Below are positions 16,927-25,968 of a DNA stretch of 64,000 bases, piece by piece. The position numbers and the translations under genes are program-made. Position 1 is the first letter of the stretch, and every line of letters starts with the position of its first letter. The DNA comes from Bryobacterales bacterium F-183. Its GTDB lineage: Bacteria; Acidobacteriota; Terriglobia; Bryobacterales; Bryobacteraceae. Below the pieces are notes generated by a model. That model made no database searches and had not been told where the DNA came from. It was given only the letters and a program-made list of their open reading frames with translations. The stretch covers positions 5,044,137 to 5,108,136 of the forward strand of contig AP025252.1 of NCBI GenBank assembly GCA_016865505.2. The letters are read 5' to 3'.

Positions 16927-18057
16927 ATGGAACTACTCCTCAGCCGGTATCGCAACCTCACGGTTCTGCTACTCGTGCTGTTCTCGCAGCTCATGTTGCT
17001 CGCGTACCAGGTGCGCAGCAGCACACAACTCCGCACGCTCCGTGTCTGGGCTGTGACGGGTGTGGCTCCATTTGCACGTTTCCTCGAAAGCGGCCGCTCC
17101 AGCGTACACAGCTTCTTCAACGACTATTTCATCCTCCTCGATGTCCGCGAAGAGAACCGCCGCTTCAAGGCCGAAACCAATCGCCTGAAGCTCGAAAACA
17201 ACTTCCTCCGCACCGAACTCGCCACCGCGGACCGTGCCCGCGCCCTCATCGAATTCAAGGGCCGCTCGCCGTCGAAGACCCTCGCCGCCCGTATCATCGC
17301 CACCAGCACCAGCGCCAAGACCGTCGTACTCGTCGACCGCGGCACGTCCGATGGCGTCTACAAAGGCATGGCCGTCATCACCGGCGACGGCATCATCGGC
17401 AAAGTCATCGATTCTTTCCCATTAGCCGCCCAAGTACAGCTCATCAGCGACTCTTTATTCGGCGCCGGCGTCGTATCCCAGCGCAACCGCGTCTACGGGA
17501 CGCTCAAAGGCACGGGCCACAACCGCTGCTTAGTAGACCGCATCCAGAACGAAGACAAAGTCGAACTCGGCGAGATGTTTTACACCACGGGCGAAGATCG
17601 CATCTTCCCCAAGGGCCTGCCCGTCGGCCGCGTCGTTTCCGTGCAAACCGGCCCGATATTCAAAAACGTGGAAGTGGTACCTGCCGGCCTCGCCAATGGC
17701 CTCGAAGAAATCCTGATCGTGCTCGAAGGCCAGCACCAGGAAATCCCCGTCCCGCAAACCCAGCAGGACCAGATTCAGATCCTGCAACCGCCGCCTGCCC
17801 CAGCCGCCACCGATGGCCGCAGCGTACCCGTAGGCACGCCCTCCAATGGCGTACTCAGCACCGACGCGGACCGCCTCGCCGAGCGTTACCAGAAGAAGGA
17901 AGAGCAGCAGGGTGCCAAGTTCGGCACCTACGGCTCAAAGCCCCCCAGCTTCTCGAACCTCCCCTCCGCTGCCCAAACGCCGGTGCAACCGCAGGCCACA
18001 CCGCAAGCACCGCCGCCGCAACCGCAGCAGGCCAAGCCCCAGCAAGAGCAGCCATGA
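16927..18057 (+). CDS. mreC: Rod shape-determining protein MreC
   Basis: A 376-residue bitopic membrane protein of the elongasome, which links MreB and PBP2 in the periplasm. One membrane segment lies near residues 10-27, a coiled coil (EENRRFKAETNRLKLENN) near residues 70-100 and the MreC beta domain from about 110 to 265. The last about 100 residues are Pro/Gln-rich low-complexity sequence, longer than in E. coli MreC and probably disordered in the periplasm. It begins 10 bases after mreB and ends 13 bases before mreD. Confidence 0.94.
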   Translation: MELLLSRYRNLTVLLLVLFSQLMLLAYQVRSSTQLRTLRVWAVTGVAPFARFLESGRSSVHSFFNDYFILLDVREENRRFKAETNRLKLENNFLRTELATADRARALIEFKGRSPSKTLAARIIATSTSAKTVVLVDRGTSDGVYKGMAVITGDGIIGKVIDSFPLAAQVQLISDSLFGAGVVSQRNRVYGTLKGTGHNRCLVDRIQNEDKVELGEMFYTTGEDRIFPKGLPVGRVVSVQTGPIFKNVEVVPAGLANGLEEILIVLEGQHQEIPVPQTQQDQIQILQPPPAPAATDGRSVPVGTPSNGVLSTDADRLAERYQKKEEQQGAKFGTYGSKPPSFSNLPSAAQTPVQPQATPQAPPPQPQQAKPQQEQP

Positions 18058-18070
18058 CCCAGGACCCTCG

Positions 18071-18637
18071 ATGATGGCAATGACCGACACCAGCGAGCAT
18101 ATCCTTTCGAGTGGCCGCCGCCGTACGCGCGTCATCCGTCCCGGCAGCATTCAGCCGTTCCTCGCGATCCTGATCCTGCCGCTGCTCGGCGTGCTCTACC
18201 AGATCTACGTCCCGAACTTCTTCGAACAACTCGGGTACCTGGAACTGCCGCTCCTCATCGTCGTTTACTACTCGCTCGCTTGGCGCTCACAAATCGCCGC
18301 CCTCTTCTTTGGCGCCGCCGTAGGCCTCATGCAGGACGCGCTCTCGCACCATTACGTCGGCCTGTTCGGCATCACCAAAACCTTGGTCGGCTACTTCGCC
18401 GCCTCCATGAGCCTGCGCTTCGATGTAGATAACGCCGCCATCCGCTTTATCCTTTCGTTCTTCTTCTTCGTCTTCCACCAGTTCTTTTACTGGATCATGG
18501 TCCGCGCGCTACTCGGTCTGGGCATGGCCTTTGAACCCGCCCAGATGTTCATCCAGGCAGGCTTGAACGCTCTCGTCGCAATCCCCCTCTTCATCGTCTT
18601 GGATAAACTAAATAACAGATGGTCGCCGAGGTTGTAG
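18071..18637 (+). CDS. mreD: Rod shape-determining protein MreD
   Basis: A 188-residue polytopic membrane protein with about five hydrophobic segments, for example FLAILILPLLGVLYQIY, ELPLLIVVYYSL and FILSFFFFVFHQFFYWIMV. It carries a conserved 'G...QD....G..G' region seen in MreD (GAAVGLMQDALSHHYVGLFGITK). It supports elongasome assembly with MreC. Three closely spaced ATG codons occur at 18071, 18074 and 18080; the first is given. The open frame extends upstream inside mreC but is not protein-like there. It lies between mreC and mrdA in the operon. Confidence 0.9.
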   Translation: MMAMTDTSEHILSSGRRRTRVIRPGSIQPFLAILILPLLGVLYQIYVPNFFEQLGYLELPLLIVVYYSLAWRSQIAALFFGAAVGLMQDALSHHYVGLFGITKTLVGYFAASMSLRFDVDNAAIRFILSFFFFVFHQFFYWIMVRALLGLGMAFEPAQMFIQAGLNALVAIPLFIVLDKLNNRWSPRL

Positions 18638-18644
18638 TAGCACT

Positions 18645-20552
18645 ATGACGTCCTTCGAAGCGGAACTGCACGAACAACGGCGCAAGAACCCGCGCCTGCT
18701 AAGCGACGACACCACGTTCGCTTCCGGCAAAATCGCCTTCTTCCAATACCTGTCCGTAGGCGTAGTCGCGTTCCTCATCATCACGTTCTGGGACCTGCAG
18801 ATTCGCAATCCCGAGTTCTATTCCGAACGCGCCGAACGCAACCGCATCCGTTCCGTACCAATCCCCGCCGCCCGCGGCAAGATCTACGACCGTGACGGCC
18901 GCATCATCGTCGACAACCACTCTTCGTTCCGCGTCCGCCTCCATCGCGAAAACCTCAAGATGGAGCACCTGAAGACCATCGCCGACGGCCTCAACCTCGA
19001 CTACGACGAGCTCTACGCCAAGGTCAAGCGCTTCACCTCCCGCCCCAAGTACGAGGCCATCATGCTCAAGCAGGACCTCACGCCGGGCGAAGTGGCCTTC
19101 GTGGACTCCCACCGCGGCGACAACATGCTGCCGGAACTCGAGCTCATCCACGGCCAGCAGCGCCTCTATCCCAAGGGTGGCCTCGTCGCGCACGTCATCG
19201 GCTACGTCGGTGAAGTCACCGAAACCGAACTCAACACCCCGGAATTCGCCAAGTACACCCAAGGCGACATCATCGGCAAGACCGGTGTCGAACGCGAGTA
19301 CAACGACTCTTTGATGGGCATCGACGGCCAGCAGCAATGGGTCGTCGACAACATGGGCTACCTCCGCTACCCGGTCAAAGACCTCAAAGAGGCCATGCCC
19401 GGCAAGAGCCTCCAGCTCACCATCGACCTCGACCTCCAGATGGTCGCCGAACTCGCCATGGAAGGCCGCCGCGGCGCTGTCGTCGCGCTCGATCCACGCA
19501 ACGGCGAAGTCCTCGCCATGGTCAGCCGTCCGGCGTTTGACCTCAACCAGTTCGCCGGCCGCATCCGCAGCAGCGTCTGGAACGCTATCCTCGAAGATCC
19601 CGCCAAGCCCATGCTCAACCGCGCCATCCAGGCGCAGTTCGCCCCCGGATCTACCTTCAAGCCCATCTCCGCCATCGCAGGACTCGAATCCGGCCAAATT
19701 GACGACAACGTACGAGTCCACTGCACGGGCGGTGCCAGTTACTGGGGCCACTACCATCGCTGCCACTCGAAGCACGGCACCGTGGCCCTGCATCACGCCA
19801 TCACCCAGTCCTGCGACAGCTATTTCTACTCCCTCGGCGCCAAAGTCGGTATCGAAACCCTCGCGCAGTACGGCGAAATGGCAGGACTCGGCAAGAAGAC
19901 CGGCATCGATCTCCCGCACGAAAGCCAGGGCCTGATGCCCTCCCCCAAGTGGAAGATCCGCACCTATCGTCAAAAGTGGTTCCCCGGCGAAACGATATCG
20001 GTCGTCATCGGCCAGGGCGCCGTTACCGTGACTCCGCTGCAGCTCGCCAGCGCCATCGGCGGACTCGCACTCGGCGGCCAATGGTACAAACCGCACCTCG
20101 TCAAGGACGCCAAAGTACCCGCCCCTCGCACGGCCAGCCTCAAACAGGAGAACGTCGAGAAGGTCGTTTCCGGCATGTACGGCGCCGTCAATGAAGGTGG
20201 CACCGCCCGAGCCTCCGCGCTCCCCGGCATCGAATTCTGCGGCAAGACCGGCACGGCCCAGCTCGCCTCCAAGGCCCTCGTCGACCGCAACAAGCAACTC
20301 GGCGAAGAGCTCAAGGACAACGCCTGGTTTGTCGGCTTCGCCCCCCGTCACGAACCTGAAATCGTCGTCGTCGCTCTCTTTGAGAACGGCGAACATGGCG
20401 ACCGCGCCGCCCCCATCGTACGCGACGTCATCAAAGCCTACATGGATAAAAAGCAGCGCGCCGCCACCAACAAGACCACAGCCCAAACAGTGCGCGAAGC
20501 AATGTCGGCCTTCGCTCTCTTGCAACTCCCGGCACCGGTAGCACAGCAGTAG
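18645..20552 (+). CDS. mrdA: Penicillin-binding protein 2 (elongation transpeptidase)
   Basis: A 635-residue class B PBP. A membrane anchor lies near residues 30-52 (FFQYLSVGVVAFLIITFW), then a pedestal/dimerisation domain starting NRIRSVPIPAARGKIYDRDGR, and a transpeptidase domain. The catalytic Ser is S336 in STFK (S336-K339), the second motif is SCD (in TQSCDSYFY) and the third is K534-T-G. It cross-links peptidoglycan during cell elongation and is the target of mecillinam-like beta-lactams in other bacteria. It sits directly between mreD and rodA; the glycosyltransferase partner RodA is encoded 9 bases downstream. Confidence 0.96.
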   Translation: MTSFEAELHEQRRKNPRLLSDDTTFASGKIAFFQYLSVGVVAFLIITFWDLQIRNPEFYSERAERNRIRSVPIPAARGKIYDRDGRIIVDNHSSFRVRLHRENLKMEHLKTIADGLNLDYDELYAKVKRFTSRPKYEAIMLKQDLTPGEVAFVDSHRGDNMLPELELIHGQQRLYPKGGLVAHVIGYVGEVTETELNTPEFAKYTQGDIIGKTGVEREYNDSLMGIDGQQQWVVDNMGYLRYPVKDLKEAMPGKSLQLTIDLDLQMVAELAMEGRRGAVVALDPRNGEVLAMVSRPAFDLNQFAGRIRSSVWNAILEDPAKPMLNRAIQAQFAPGSTFKPISAIAGLESGQIDDNVRVHCTGGASYWGHYHRCHSKHGTVALHHAITQSCDSYFYSLGAKVGIETLAQYGEMAGLGKKTGIDLPHESQGLMPSPKWKIRTYRQKWFPGETISVVIGQGAVTVTPLQLASAIGGLALGGQWYKPHLVKDAKVPAPRTASLKQENVEKVVSGMYGAVNEGGTARASALPGIEFCGKTGTAQLASKALVDRNKQLGEELKDNAWFVGFAPRHEPEIVVVALFENGEHGDRAAPIVRDVIKAYMDKKQRAATNKTTAQTVREAMSAFALLQLPAPVAQQ

Positions 20553-20561
20553 TCAGTCAAG

Positions 20562-21650
20562 ATGTCCCAGGAACGTTCGTATCGCGATTTTGATTGGTGG
20601 CTGCTCGCCATCTCCCTCACGCTCTGCGCGGTCGGAGTACTGCAGATCTACAGTGCCACCCTCGACACCAAGTGGCGCGACGCCTGGTGGAAGCAGGTCG
20701 TCTGGATCGCCATATCCCTCTTTGCCATGTGGCTGGTGATGCAAATCGACTATCACACGCTACTGGGCCAAGTGCCAGTCATGTACTCCGTCTGTCTGGC
20801 GCTACTCTTACTCACCTTCGCCGTCGGCACCTACGTCTTCGGCTCCAAGCGCTGGATCGGCTACGGGTGGGCCAAGTTCCAAACCTCGGAGTTCTTCAAA
20901 ATCGTCTTGGTCTTACTAGTGGCTCGATATCTCTCCGAGATGCCGAGCCAGCGGATGGAACTGCGTGACCTGCTGAAGCTCTCCGGCCTCGTCTTCCTGC
21001 CGATGGTCCTCGTGATGATGCAGCCCGACCTCGGCACCTCGCTCACCTACACGCCGATCTTAATCATCGGCGTCTTCCTGGCCGGCCTACGCTGGCAGCA
21101 CGTCGTATCCATCATCGGCCTCGGCGTCCTGCTCCTCCCCGCCGGCTGGTTCATGCTGCGGGACTACCAGAAGGGCCGCATCATGACCTTCATCGACCCC
21201 TCTCGCGACTCCAAGGGCGCCGGCTATCAGGTCATCCAGTCCAAAATCGCCATCGGCTCCGGAGGCGTCTGGGGCCAAGGCGCCGGCAAAGGGCTCCAAA
21301 CACAGCTCCGCTTTTTGCCCGTCCCTCACACGGACTTTATCTTCTCCGCCTTTGCGGAAGAGCACGGGTTTGTAGGCGTCGTAGTCGTCTTAGGACTCTA
21401 CTTCCTGATCCTTCTCCAAATCGTCCAAAACGCCCAAACCGCGCCAGACCGCGAAGGCCTCTATATCTGTATGGGGGTGGCAGCTCTGCTTCTATTCCAC
21501 CTCCTGGTCAATGTCGGGATGGTGATAGGCCGCATGCCGGTCACGGGCATTCCCCTGCCCTTCTTAAGCTCCGGAGGCTCCAATCTCCTCTCGGTATTCA
21601 TTCTCTTGGGCCTCGTCAATAACGTCCGCCTGCGCCGCTTCGGCAATTGA
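20562..21650 (+). CDS. rodA: Peptidoglycan glycosyltransferase RodA (SEDS family)
   Basis: A 362-residue SEDS-family membrane protein with about ten hydrophobic segments. Family signatures visible are WIGYGWAKFQTSEFFKI, MQPDLGTSLTY and, near the C-terminus, GMPVTGIPLPFLSSGGSNLLS (as MPVTGIPLPFLSSGGS). RodA polymerises lipid II with PBP2. It is the last gene of the operon; a 554-base spacer with a possible terminator follows. Confidence 0.96.
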   Translation: MSQERSYRDFDWWLLAISLTLCAVGVLQIYSATLDTKWRDAWWKQVVWIAISLFAMWLVMQIDYHTLLGQVPVMYSVCLALLLLTFAVGTYVFGSKRWIGYGWAKFQTSEFFKIVLVLLVARYLSEMPSQRMELRDLLKLSGLVFLPMVLVMMQPDLGTSLTYTPILIIGVFLAGLRWQHVVSIIGLGVLLLPAGWFMLRDYQKGRIMTFIDPSRDSKGAGYQVIQSKIAIGSGGVWGQGAGKGLQTQLRFLPVPHTDFIFSAFAEEHGFVGVVVVLGLYFLILLQIVQNAQTAPDREGLYICMGVAALLLFHLLVNVGMVIGRMPVTGIPLPFLSSGGSNLLSVFILLGLVNNVRLRRFGN

Positions 21651-21796
21651 CGTACAGAAGATTTTTCCACAGCCCCGGCAACCATTTTTGGAAGCCACTC
21701 GACAATCGATATGGGAATGTGGAAAATGAAAAGAAGTGAAGACCAGCAAGAGGCTGGTCTGGAACTGAGTGAAATGAGAGGTGAGCGGTAAGCCGG

Positions 21797-21815
21797 CTGT
21801 GTAGCACAGTTTTTT
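21797..21815 (+). terminator. Possible rho-independent terminator after rodA
   Basis: A short CTGTG-TAG-CACAG stem is followed directly by six T. The stem is only five to six base pairs, so it is weak. It lies about 150 bases beyond the rodA stop and could end the cell-elongation operon or a small RNA encoded in the spacer. Confidence 0.45.
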
Positions 21816-21860
21816 CCCAGATCCGCTAAGCTTCAGGATGGATAGCCGGGGCGTTGTTGT

Positions 21861-22100
21861 TCAACCCCCACATGGCTCCCCGAATAAGCGAACCGGTCTG
21901 TTAGTCAGTGGAAGCGTTTCGAGCAGATAGAACTCCGCTTCCCCATCCGGCCCGTGATAGACGCGAACGACCTTCTCTTCATTCGTAAGCGGAGCTTGGC
22001 GTCTCCACGTAATCAGCGCCCTCTCTGCCGTACGAATCGGATTTGGATAACTAGGTCCCGCCTTTTGTTGTTGTCTCGGTTGCGGCCAACTCTGCTGCAC
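21861..22100 (-). CDS. Doubtful small ORF, antisense to the RNase E/G leader
   Basis: A 79-codon frame starting with ATG at 22100. The second half (EKVVRVYHGPDGEAEFYLLE) reads like an ordinary folded protein, but the third-position composition is weaker than in the neighbours and no ribosome binding site is evident. No family is recognised. It could be a real small protein or chance; if transcribed it would be antisense to the leader of the RNase E/G gene. Confidence 0.25.
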   Translation of the reverse strand: MQQSWPQPRQQQKAGPSYPNPIRTAERALITWRRQAPLTNEEKVVRVYHGPDGEAEFYLLETLPLTNRPVRLFGEPCGG

Positions 22101-22204
22101 CCTTCACCCGGGTTCCCACCGGCACGCCGCCGCGCGGAACTTCAGAGTGAACCGTAGGTTCCTGCGTCGCCCTTGTGCGTACGTGGGGATCGGGAGAGAA
22201 CAGT

Positions 22205-25200
22205 ATGAGCAGTAAAGAGTTAGTGGTCTCCTCAACGCGCCACGAAACGCGTTTGGCCATTCTTGAGGACGACCAGTTAGTGGAAGTGTTTTTCCAGCGC
22301 TCGAACGAATATTCGTTAGCCGGAAGCATCCACAAAGGACGTGTCACCCGCGTTTTGCCGGGCATGCAGTCCGCCTTCGTCGACCTGGGACTCGAACGTG
22401 ACACGTTTCTGTACGTCTCGGACTTTTACGACGAACACAACGAAGACATCGACAAGATCACCGGTGGCGCGGAAGAGCGCCCCCAGCGCCGCGAAGCCAC
22501 TAGCGCTTCCGTCGCCAACGGAGCTCCCCAACAGCAGTCACCTTCACGCAGTGGCGACCAGGAAAACCGTCGCGACCGTGGTGGACGAAACCGCCGTGGC
22601 GGACGCGATCGTGACCGCCGTGGTGGCGGTGGTGACCGTGGTCCCCGCCCCAACAACGGTGAGCCGGCGCAGAGCCTGGAACGTCTCGAGGATGCCCCTT
22701 CGGAACTCGTCGAGATCTATCCTTCTGAAAATGAAATCGGCAGCGGCGAGTATGCCGTAGCCAAGGCCGCCGCCCCAGACGTCGACGCCATCGAACCGGA
22801 TACCGAAGAAGGGACCCCGGCGGAAGCAGGCGCAGAAGCAGCACCGGCAACCGCAGAGGGTGTACCAGGCGGTAACCGCAACAACAACAACAATCGGGAT
22901 CGTGACCGGGATCGCGGAGGCCGTCGCGGTCGCCGCCGTGGTCGCGGCCGTGGCCGTGGCTTTCCCGATTCCAAGTACGCTGCCCCCGGTGAAGAGGGTG
23001 ACGCGCCGGAAGGCGATACACCAGAAGCGTTAGCAGCAGACGACGCAGGTACCCCCGAAGCAGCGGACTTCGCACAGGAATCAACCTCCGATGCAGCCGC
23101 CGCGGAAGTCTTCCTGCTTCCCGGCGAATCCCTCCGTAAGTATCGTGGCGCTACCCCGCCCCCGCTACCTCCGGTCGCTACCGCAGCAGTAGCAGCAACC
23201 GCACCCCCGACTCCCGAAGCCGAAGCCGAAGCGTCACAGCCGGAACCGGAACCGGAAGCGCCCCGCGCCACCCCACCCCCGCTTCCTCCCTCGGTAGTGG
23301 CCGTAGCAGCATCCGCCGCAGCAGCAGCTACCGTGGCAGCCGAAGCGCCCAGCACTGTCGAGGAAGATGACGAGGACGATACCGAGGTCGAAGAGCATCT
23401 CACCCTCGCATCCCACGACTTTGAAGAGCATCCTTCGGCCAACGCCCTGCCGGACGCCCCGGAACACCCCGAACGCAAGATCGAATTCTTGAGCGAAGAA
23501 GAAATCACCGAAGCGCTCGAAGATTCGGACCCCGTCGAAGACGTCGTTCCCACCGAAGTCGAAAACACCAGTGAGGACGAAGAGGAAGACACTTCGGAGG
23601 CCGAATCCGCCCCCGCAGGTGACGACGAAGATCCCGAAATCCAGGCCATGATCCTCGGCGGCCTCCATTCGGAAACCGAAGACGGTGCCGCCGTCGACGT
23701 GGAAGACCTGCAGGAAGAAGCCGAACGCATCGCCGCCGAAGAGCCCGTCACCGCCCAGGTGCGCGACCGGAACTCCTCCCGCTTCGTGCGCGATGGTGGC
23801 CGCCGTCAGCGCGGTCGCCGTGGCCGCGGCCGTGACCGTGGTGGCGATCGTCCGCCTCAGCAGCAGGGGCAACAGCAGCAGCAGGAAGGCGTCGACGAAG
23901 GCGCAGATACGGCAACTGCTGAAGAAGCTCCCGCAGTAGCCGCCGTCGCCCAGGTACGTCTGCCGCAGCAACAAGGTAGCGGCCGTCCGCACCATCACGA
24001 CAAGCCCATGCCCTCCATCAGCGACCTGCTGAAGGAAGGTCAGGAAATCATCGTTCAGATCGCCAAAGAACCGCTCGGCCAAAAGGGCGCCCGCATTACC
24101 TCGCACATCGCCCTGCCCGGCCGTTATGTGGTTTTTATGCCGACGCTCGAACACATGGGCGTCTCCCGCAAGATCGCCAGCGATGAAGAACGGCACCGTC
24201 TCAAGCGCATTCTGCAAGGCGTCCGCGGCACCATCAGCGGCGGCTGCATCATCCGTACCGCAGGCGAAGGCAAGCCCGACGAAGAGATCATCGCCGACAT
24301 CCAGTTCCTCCACAACCTCTGGCAGGACATCAAGACGAAGGCGGAAAAGCGTCCCGCTCCCCTGCTCCTGCACCACGACCTGGACATCGTCCAGCGTGTC
24401 CTGCGCGATCAGTTCAACGAAAGCTTCAAGGCCATCTGGGTGGACAACGAAGAGATGTACGAAAGCATCCTTCGCTTCGTCCAGCGTTTCCAGCCCTCCT
24501 TGCTCCCCAAGGTCAAGCTGTACACGCGTTCCACCCCCATCTTCGACGCCTTCAACATCACCAACGAGCTCGAAAAAGCTCTGCGGCCCAAGGTCTGGCT
24601 CAAGTCTGGCGGTTACATCGTCATCAACCAGACCGAAGCCCTGGTGGCCATCGACATCAACACCGGCAAGTTCGTCGGCAAGTCGAACCGCCTCGAGGAC
24701 ACGATCGTCAAGACCAACCTTGAAGCGGTCAAAGAGATCGTCCGCCAGATCCGCCTGCGCGACCTTGGCGGCATCATCGTCATCGACTTCATCGACATGG
24801 ACGAGCGCAAGAATCGCCAAAAGGTGATGCAGGCGCTCGAAGAAGCGATGAACGACGATCGCGCGCCGTACAAGATCCTGCAGTTCAACGATTTCGGCTT
24901 GGTCGCCGTCACTCGCAAGCGCGTCAAGCAGAGTCTCGAACGCACCCTGTGCTCGCCCTGCCCGTACTGCGAAGGCGCCGGTTACGTCAAGAGCGTACCC
25001 ACCATCGTCACGGAAATCATCGCCGAAGCCGTCAAACTGGCCCAGGTCATCGACCACGACAGCGTCACTCTCCGCTGCAACCCTGAGGTGGCCAAGATGT
25101 TCAAGAGCCACCAGAATCAGTACCTCGAAGAGATCGAAGAGATCCTCAAGCGTCCGGTCCTCGTCAAGAGTGACCATGCGCTCCACCAGGAAAAGTTCGA

Positions 25201-25210
25201 CCTCGCCTAA
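22205..25210 (+). CDS. rng: Ribonuclease E/G with a very large disordered insertion in the S1 domain
   Basis: A 1001-residue endoribonuclease, about twice the size of RNase G. Residues 1-75 are the start of the family (KGRVTRVLPGMQSAFVDLG...FLYVSD). The S1 domain then breaks off and resumes near residue 600 (ISDLLKEGQEIIVQIAKEP). The roughly 520 residues between are low complexity: acidic, Ala/Pro-rich, with three Arg/Gly-rich blocks. Mg-binding catalytic Asp residues are D817 (AIDINTG) and D861 (IVIDFIDM); the zinc-link Cys are C919 and C922 (CPYC). It should cut single-stranded 5'-monophosphorylated RNA. The ATG at 22205 is preferred over an upstream GTG because GGGAGAG precedes it. Linkage of rng to mre genes is also known from E. 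coli. Confidence 0.93.
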   Translation: MSSKELVVSSTRHETRLAILEDDQLVEVFFQRSNEYSLAGSIHKGRVTRVLPGMQSAFVDLGLERDTFLYVSDFYDEHNEDIDKITGGAEERPQRREATSASVANGAPQQQSPSRSGDQENRRDRGGRNRRGGRDRDRRGGGGDRGPRPNNGEPAQSLERLEDAPSELVEIYPSENEIGSGEYAVAKAAAPDVDAIEPDTEEGTPAEAGAEAAPATAEGVPGGNRNNNNNRDRDRDRGGRRGRRRGRGRGRGFPDSKYAAPGEEGDAPEGDTPEALAADDAGTPEAADFAQESTSDAAAAEVFLLPGESLRKYRGATPPPLPPVATAAVAATAPPTPEAEAEASQPEPEPEAPRATPPPLPPSVVAVAASAAAAATVAAEAPSTVEEDDEDDTEVEEHLTLASHDFEEHPSANALPDAPEHPERKIEFLSEEEITEALEDSDPVEDVVPTEVENTSEDEEEDTSEAESAPAGDDEDPEIQAMILGGLHSETEDGAAVDVEDLQEEAERIAAEEPVTAQVRDRNSSRFVRDGGRRQRGRRGRGRDRGGDRPPQQQGQQQQQEGVDEGADTATAEEAPAVAAVAQVRLPQQQGSGRPHHHDKPMPSISDLLKEGQEIIVQIAKEPLGQKGARITSHIALPGRYVVFMPTLEHMGVSRKIASDEERHRLKRILQGVRGTISGGCIIRTAGEGKPDEEIIADIQFLHNLWQDIKTKAEKRPAPLLLHHDLDIVQRVLRDQFNESFKAIWVDNEEMYESILRFVQRFQPSLLPKVKLYTRSTPIFDAFNITNELEKALRPKVWLKSGGYIVINQTEALVAIDINTGKFVGKSNRLEDTIVKTNLEAVKEIVRQIRLRDLGGIIVIDFIDMDERKNRQKVMQALEEAMNDDRAPYKILQFNDFGLVAVTRKRVKQSLERTLCSPCPYCEGAGYVKSVPTIVTEIIAEAVKLAQVIDHDSVTLRCNPEVAKMFKSHQNQYLEEIEEILKRPVLVKSDHALHQEKFDLA

Positions 25211-25227
25211 GGGATCAGCAAAGCACC

Positions 25228-25968
25228 ATGAGCACGACGAAAAGGGGACATCGACAAGATGTCCCCTTCGTCTTTGTACATGGCCTCATCGGCAGCCTGC
25301 AGATCCCTGCGGTAGTCTCCACCTTCCGCCGCGGCATCGCGCCCGATCTCATCGGCTACGGCACAAACCTCCAGGCGCCACTCGAAGACATCCACCTCGA
25401 CGCGCAGGTCGAACACCTGCTCCCGTACACGCCTTGCCACCTGCTCGGTCATTCGGTAGGTGGTGTCATCGCGATGCTGCTCGCCCACCGCTATCCCGAC
25501 CGCATCCTCTCGCTCACCAGCGTCGAAGGCAACTTCACCTTGAACGACGCTTTCATGACCTCTCGCATCGCCGCCATGTCGGACCTTGAGGCCGACGCGC
25601 TACTGCAGCAGCGGCGCGAAACACCGGAAGCCTGGCTGCAATCGCAAGGCATCGATCCCCTGCCCGGCCGCATCGAACTGGCACGCCATTGGTTGAACAA
25701 GCAGAACGGCCGTACCATCGTCGCCATGTCCCGCTCGGTTCTGAACGTCACCGGACATCCGTCGTATTTGGATAAGGTACGTGAAGTCTTCGCCTCGCCG
25801 GTCCCCGTACACTTGATCGCCGGAGAACGCTCACGCGCCGGTTGGGACGTCCCCGACTGGGCGCTCCACGAGGCCGCCAGCATGACCATCCTGCCTGCCA
25901 CCGGCCACATGATGATGCTCGAAGATCCGGCAGCCTTCGCGGCCGCCGTACGAGCCAACGTCTTCTAG
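25228..25968 (+). CDS. Alpha/beta-hydrolase fold protein
   Basis: A 246-residue hydrolase. The oxyanion-hole strand is FVFVHGLIG, the nucleophile elbow is GHSVGG (Ser near residue 76), and a late His (ATGHMMMLEDP) completes the likely triad with an Asp/Glu in between. The fold fits esterases or haloperoxidase-like hydrolases; substrate is unknown. It begins 18 bases after the RNase gene. Codons 5-14 form a perfect 11-base-pair hairpin (25242-25268), which could be the terminator of the RNase transcript. The stop codon TAG shares the palindrome CTAG with the convergent methyltransferase gene. Confidence 0.85.
   Translation: MSTTKRGHRQDVPFVFVHGLIGSLQIPAVVSTFRRGIAPDLIGYGTNLQAPLEDIHLDAQVEHLLPYTPCHLLGHSVGGVIAMLLAHRYPDRILSLTSVEGNFTLNDAFMTSRIAAMSDLEADALLQQRRETPEAWLQSQGIDPLPGRIELARHWLNKQNGRTIVAMSRSVLNVTGHPSYLDKVREVFASPVPVHLIAGERSRAGWDVPDWALHEAASMTILPATGHMMMLEDPAAFAAAVRANVF
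25242..25268 (+). promoter_or_regulatory. Perfect 11-bp hairpin inside the first codons of the hydrolase gene
   Basis: Arms AAGGGGACATC (25242-25252) and its exact complement (25258-25268) flank a five-base loop, starting 14 bases after the ATG at 25228. It may terminate or attenuate transcription coming from the RNase gene, or slow translation of the hydrolase. The following bases are only moderately T-rich. Confidence 0.45.

Larger units (their letters stand above)
21651..22204 (+). other. 554-base spacer between rodA and the RNase E/G gene
   Basis: This is one of the few long spacers. It holds an eight-base-pair hairpin (arms 21740-21747 and 21753-21760) and a short hairpin followed by six T at 21797-21815. 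A further GC-rich inverted segment around 21845-21885 is also visible. The last part would be the leader of the RNase E/G mRNA, which in other bacteria is an autoregulatory target. A doubtful minus-strand open frame lies at 21861-22100. No known RNA family was recognised with confidence. Confidence 0.4.

Noticed and set aside
18699-20525. Long minus-strand open frame of 608 codons opposite mrdA
   Set aside because: It is a mirror of strong third-position GC bias in a confidently identified gene; its translation has no family features.
21651-21900. tmRNA, 6S RNA or RNase P RNA in the rodA-rng spacer
   Set aside because: No matching conserved cores or ends were found; only generic hairpins are visible.
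23234-25186. 650-codon minus-strand open frame opposite the RNase E/G gene
   Set aside because: It is exactly antisense to conserved RNase E/G sequence, and the translation is a low-complexity Asp/Val/Phe-rich shadow.
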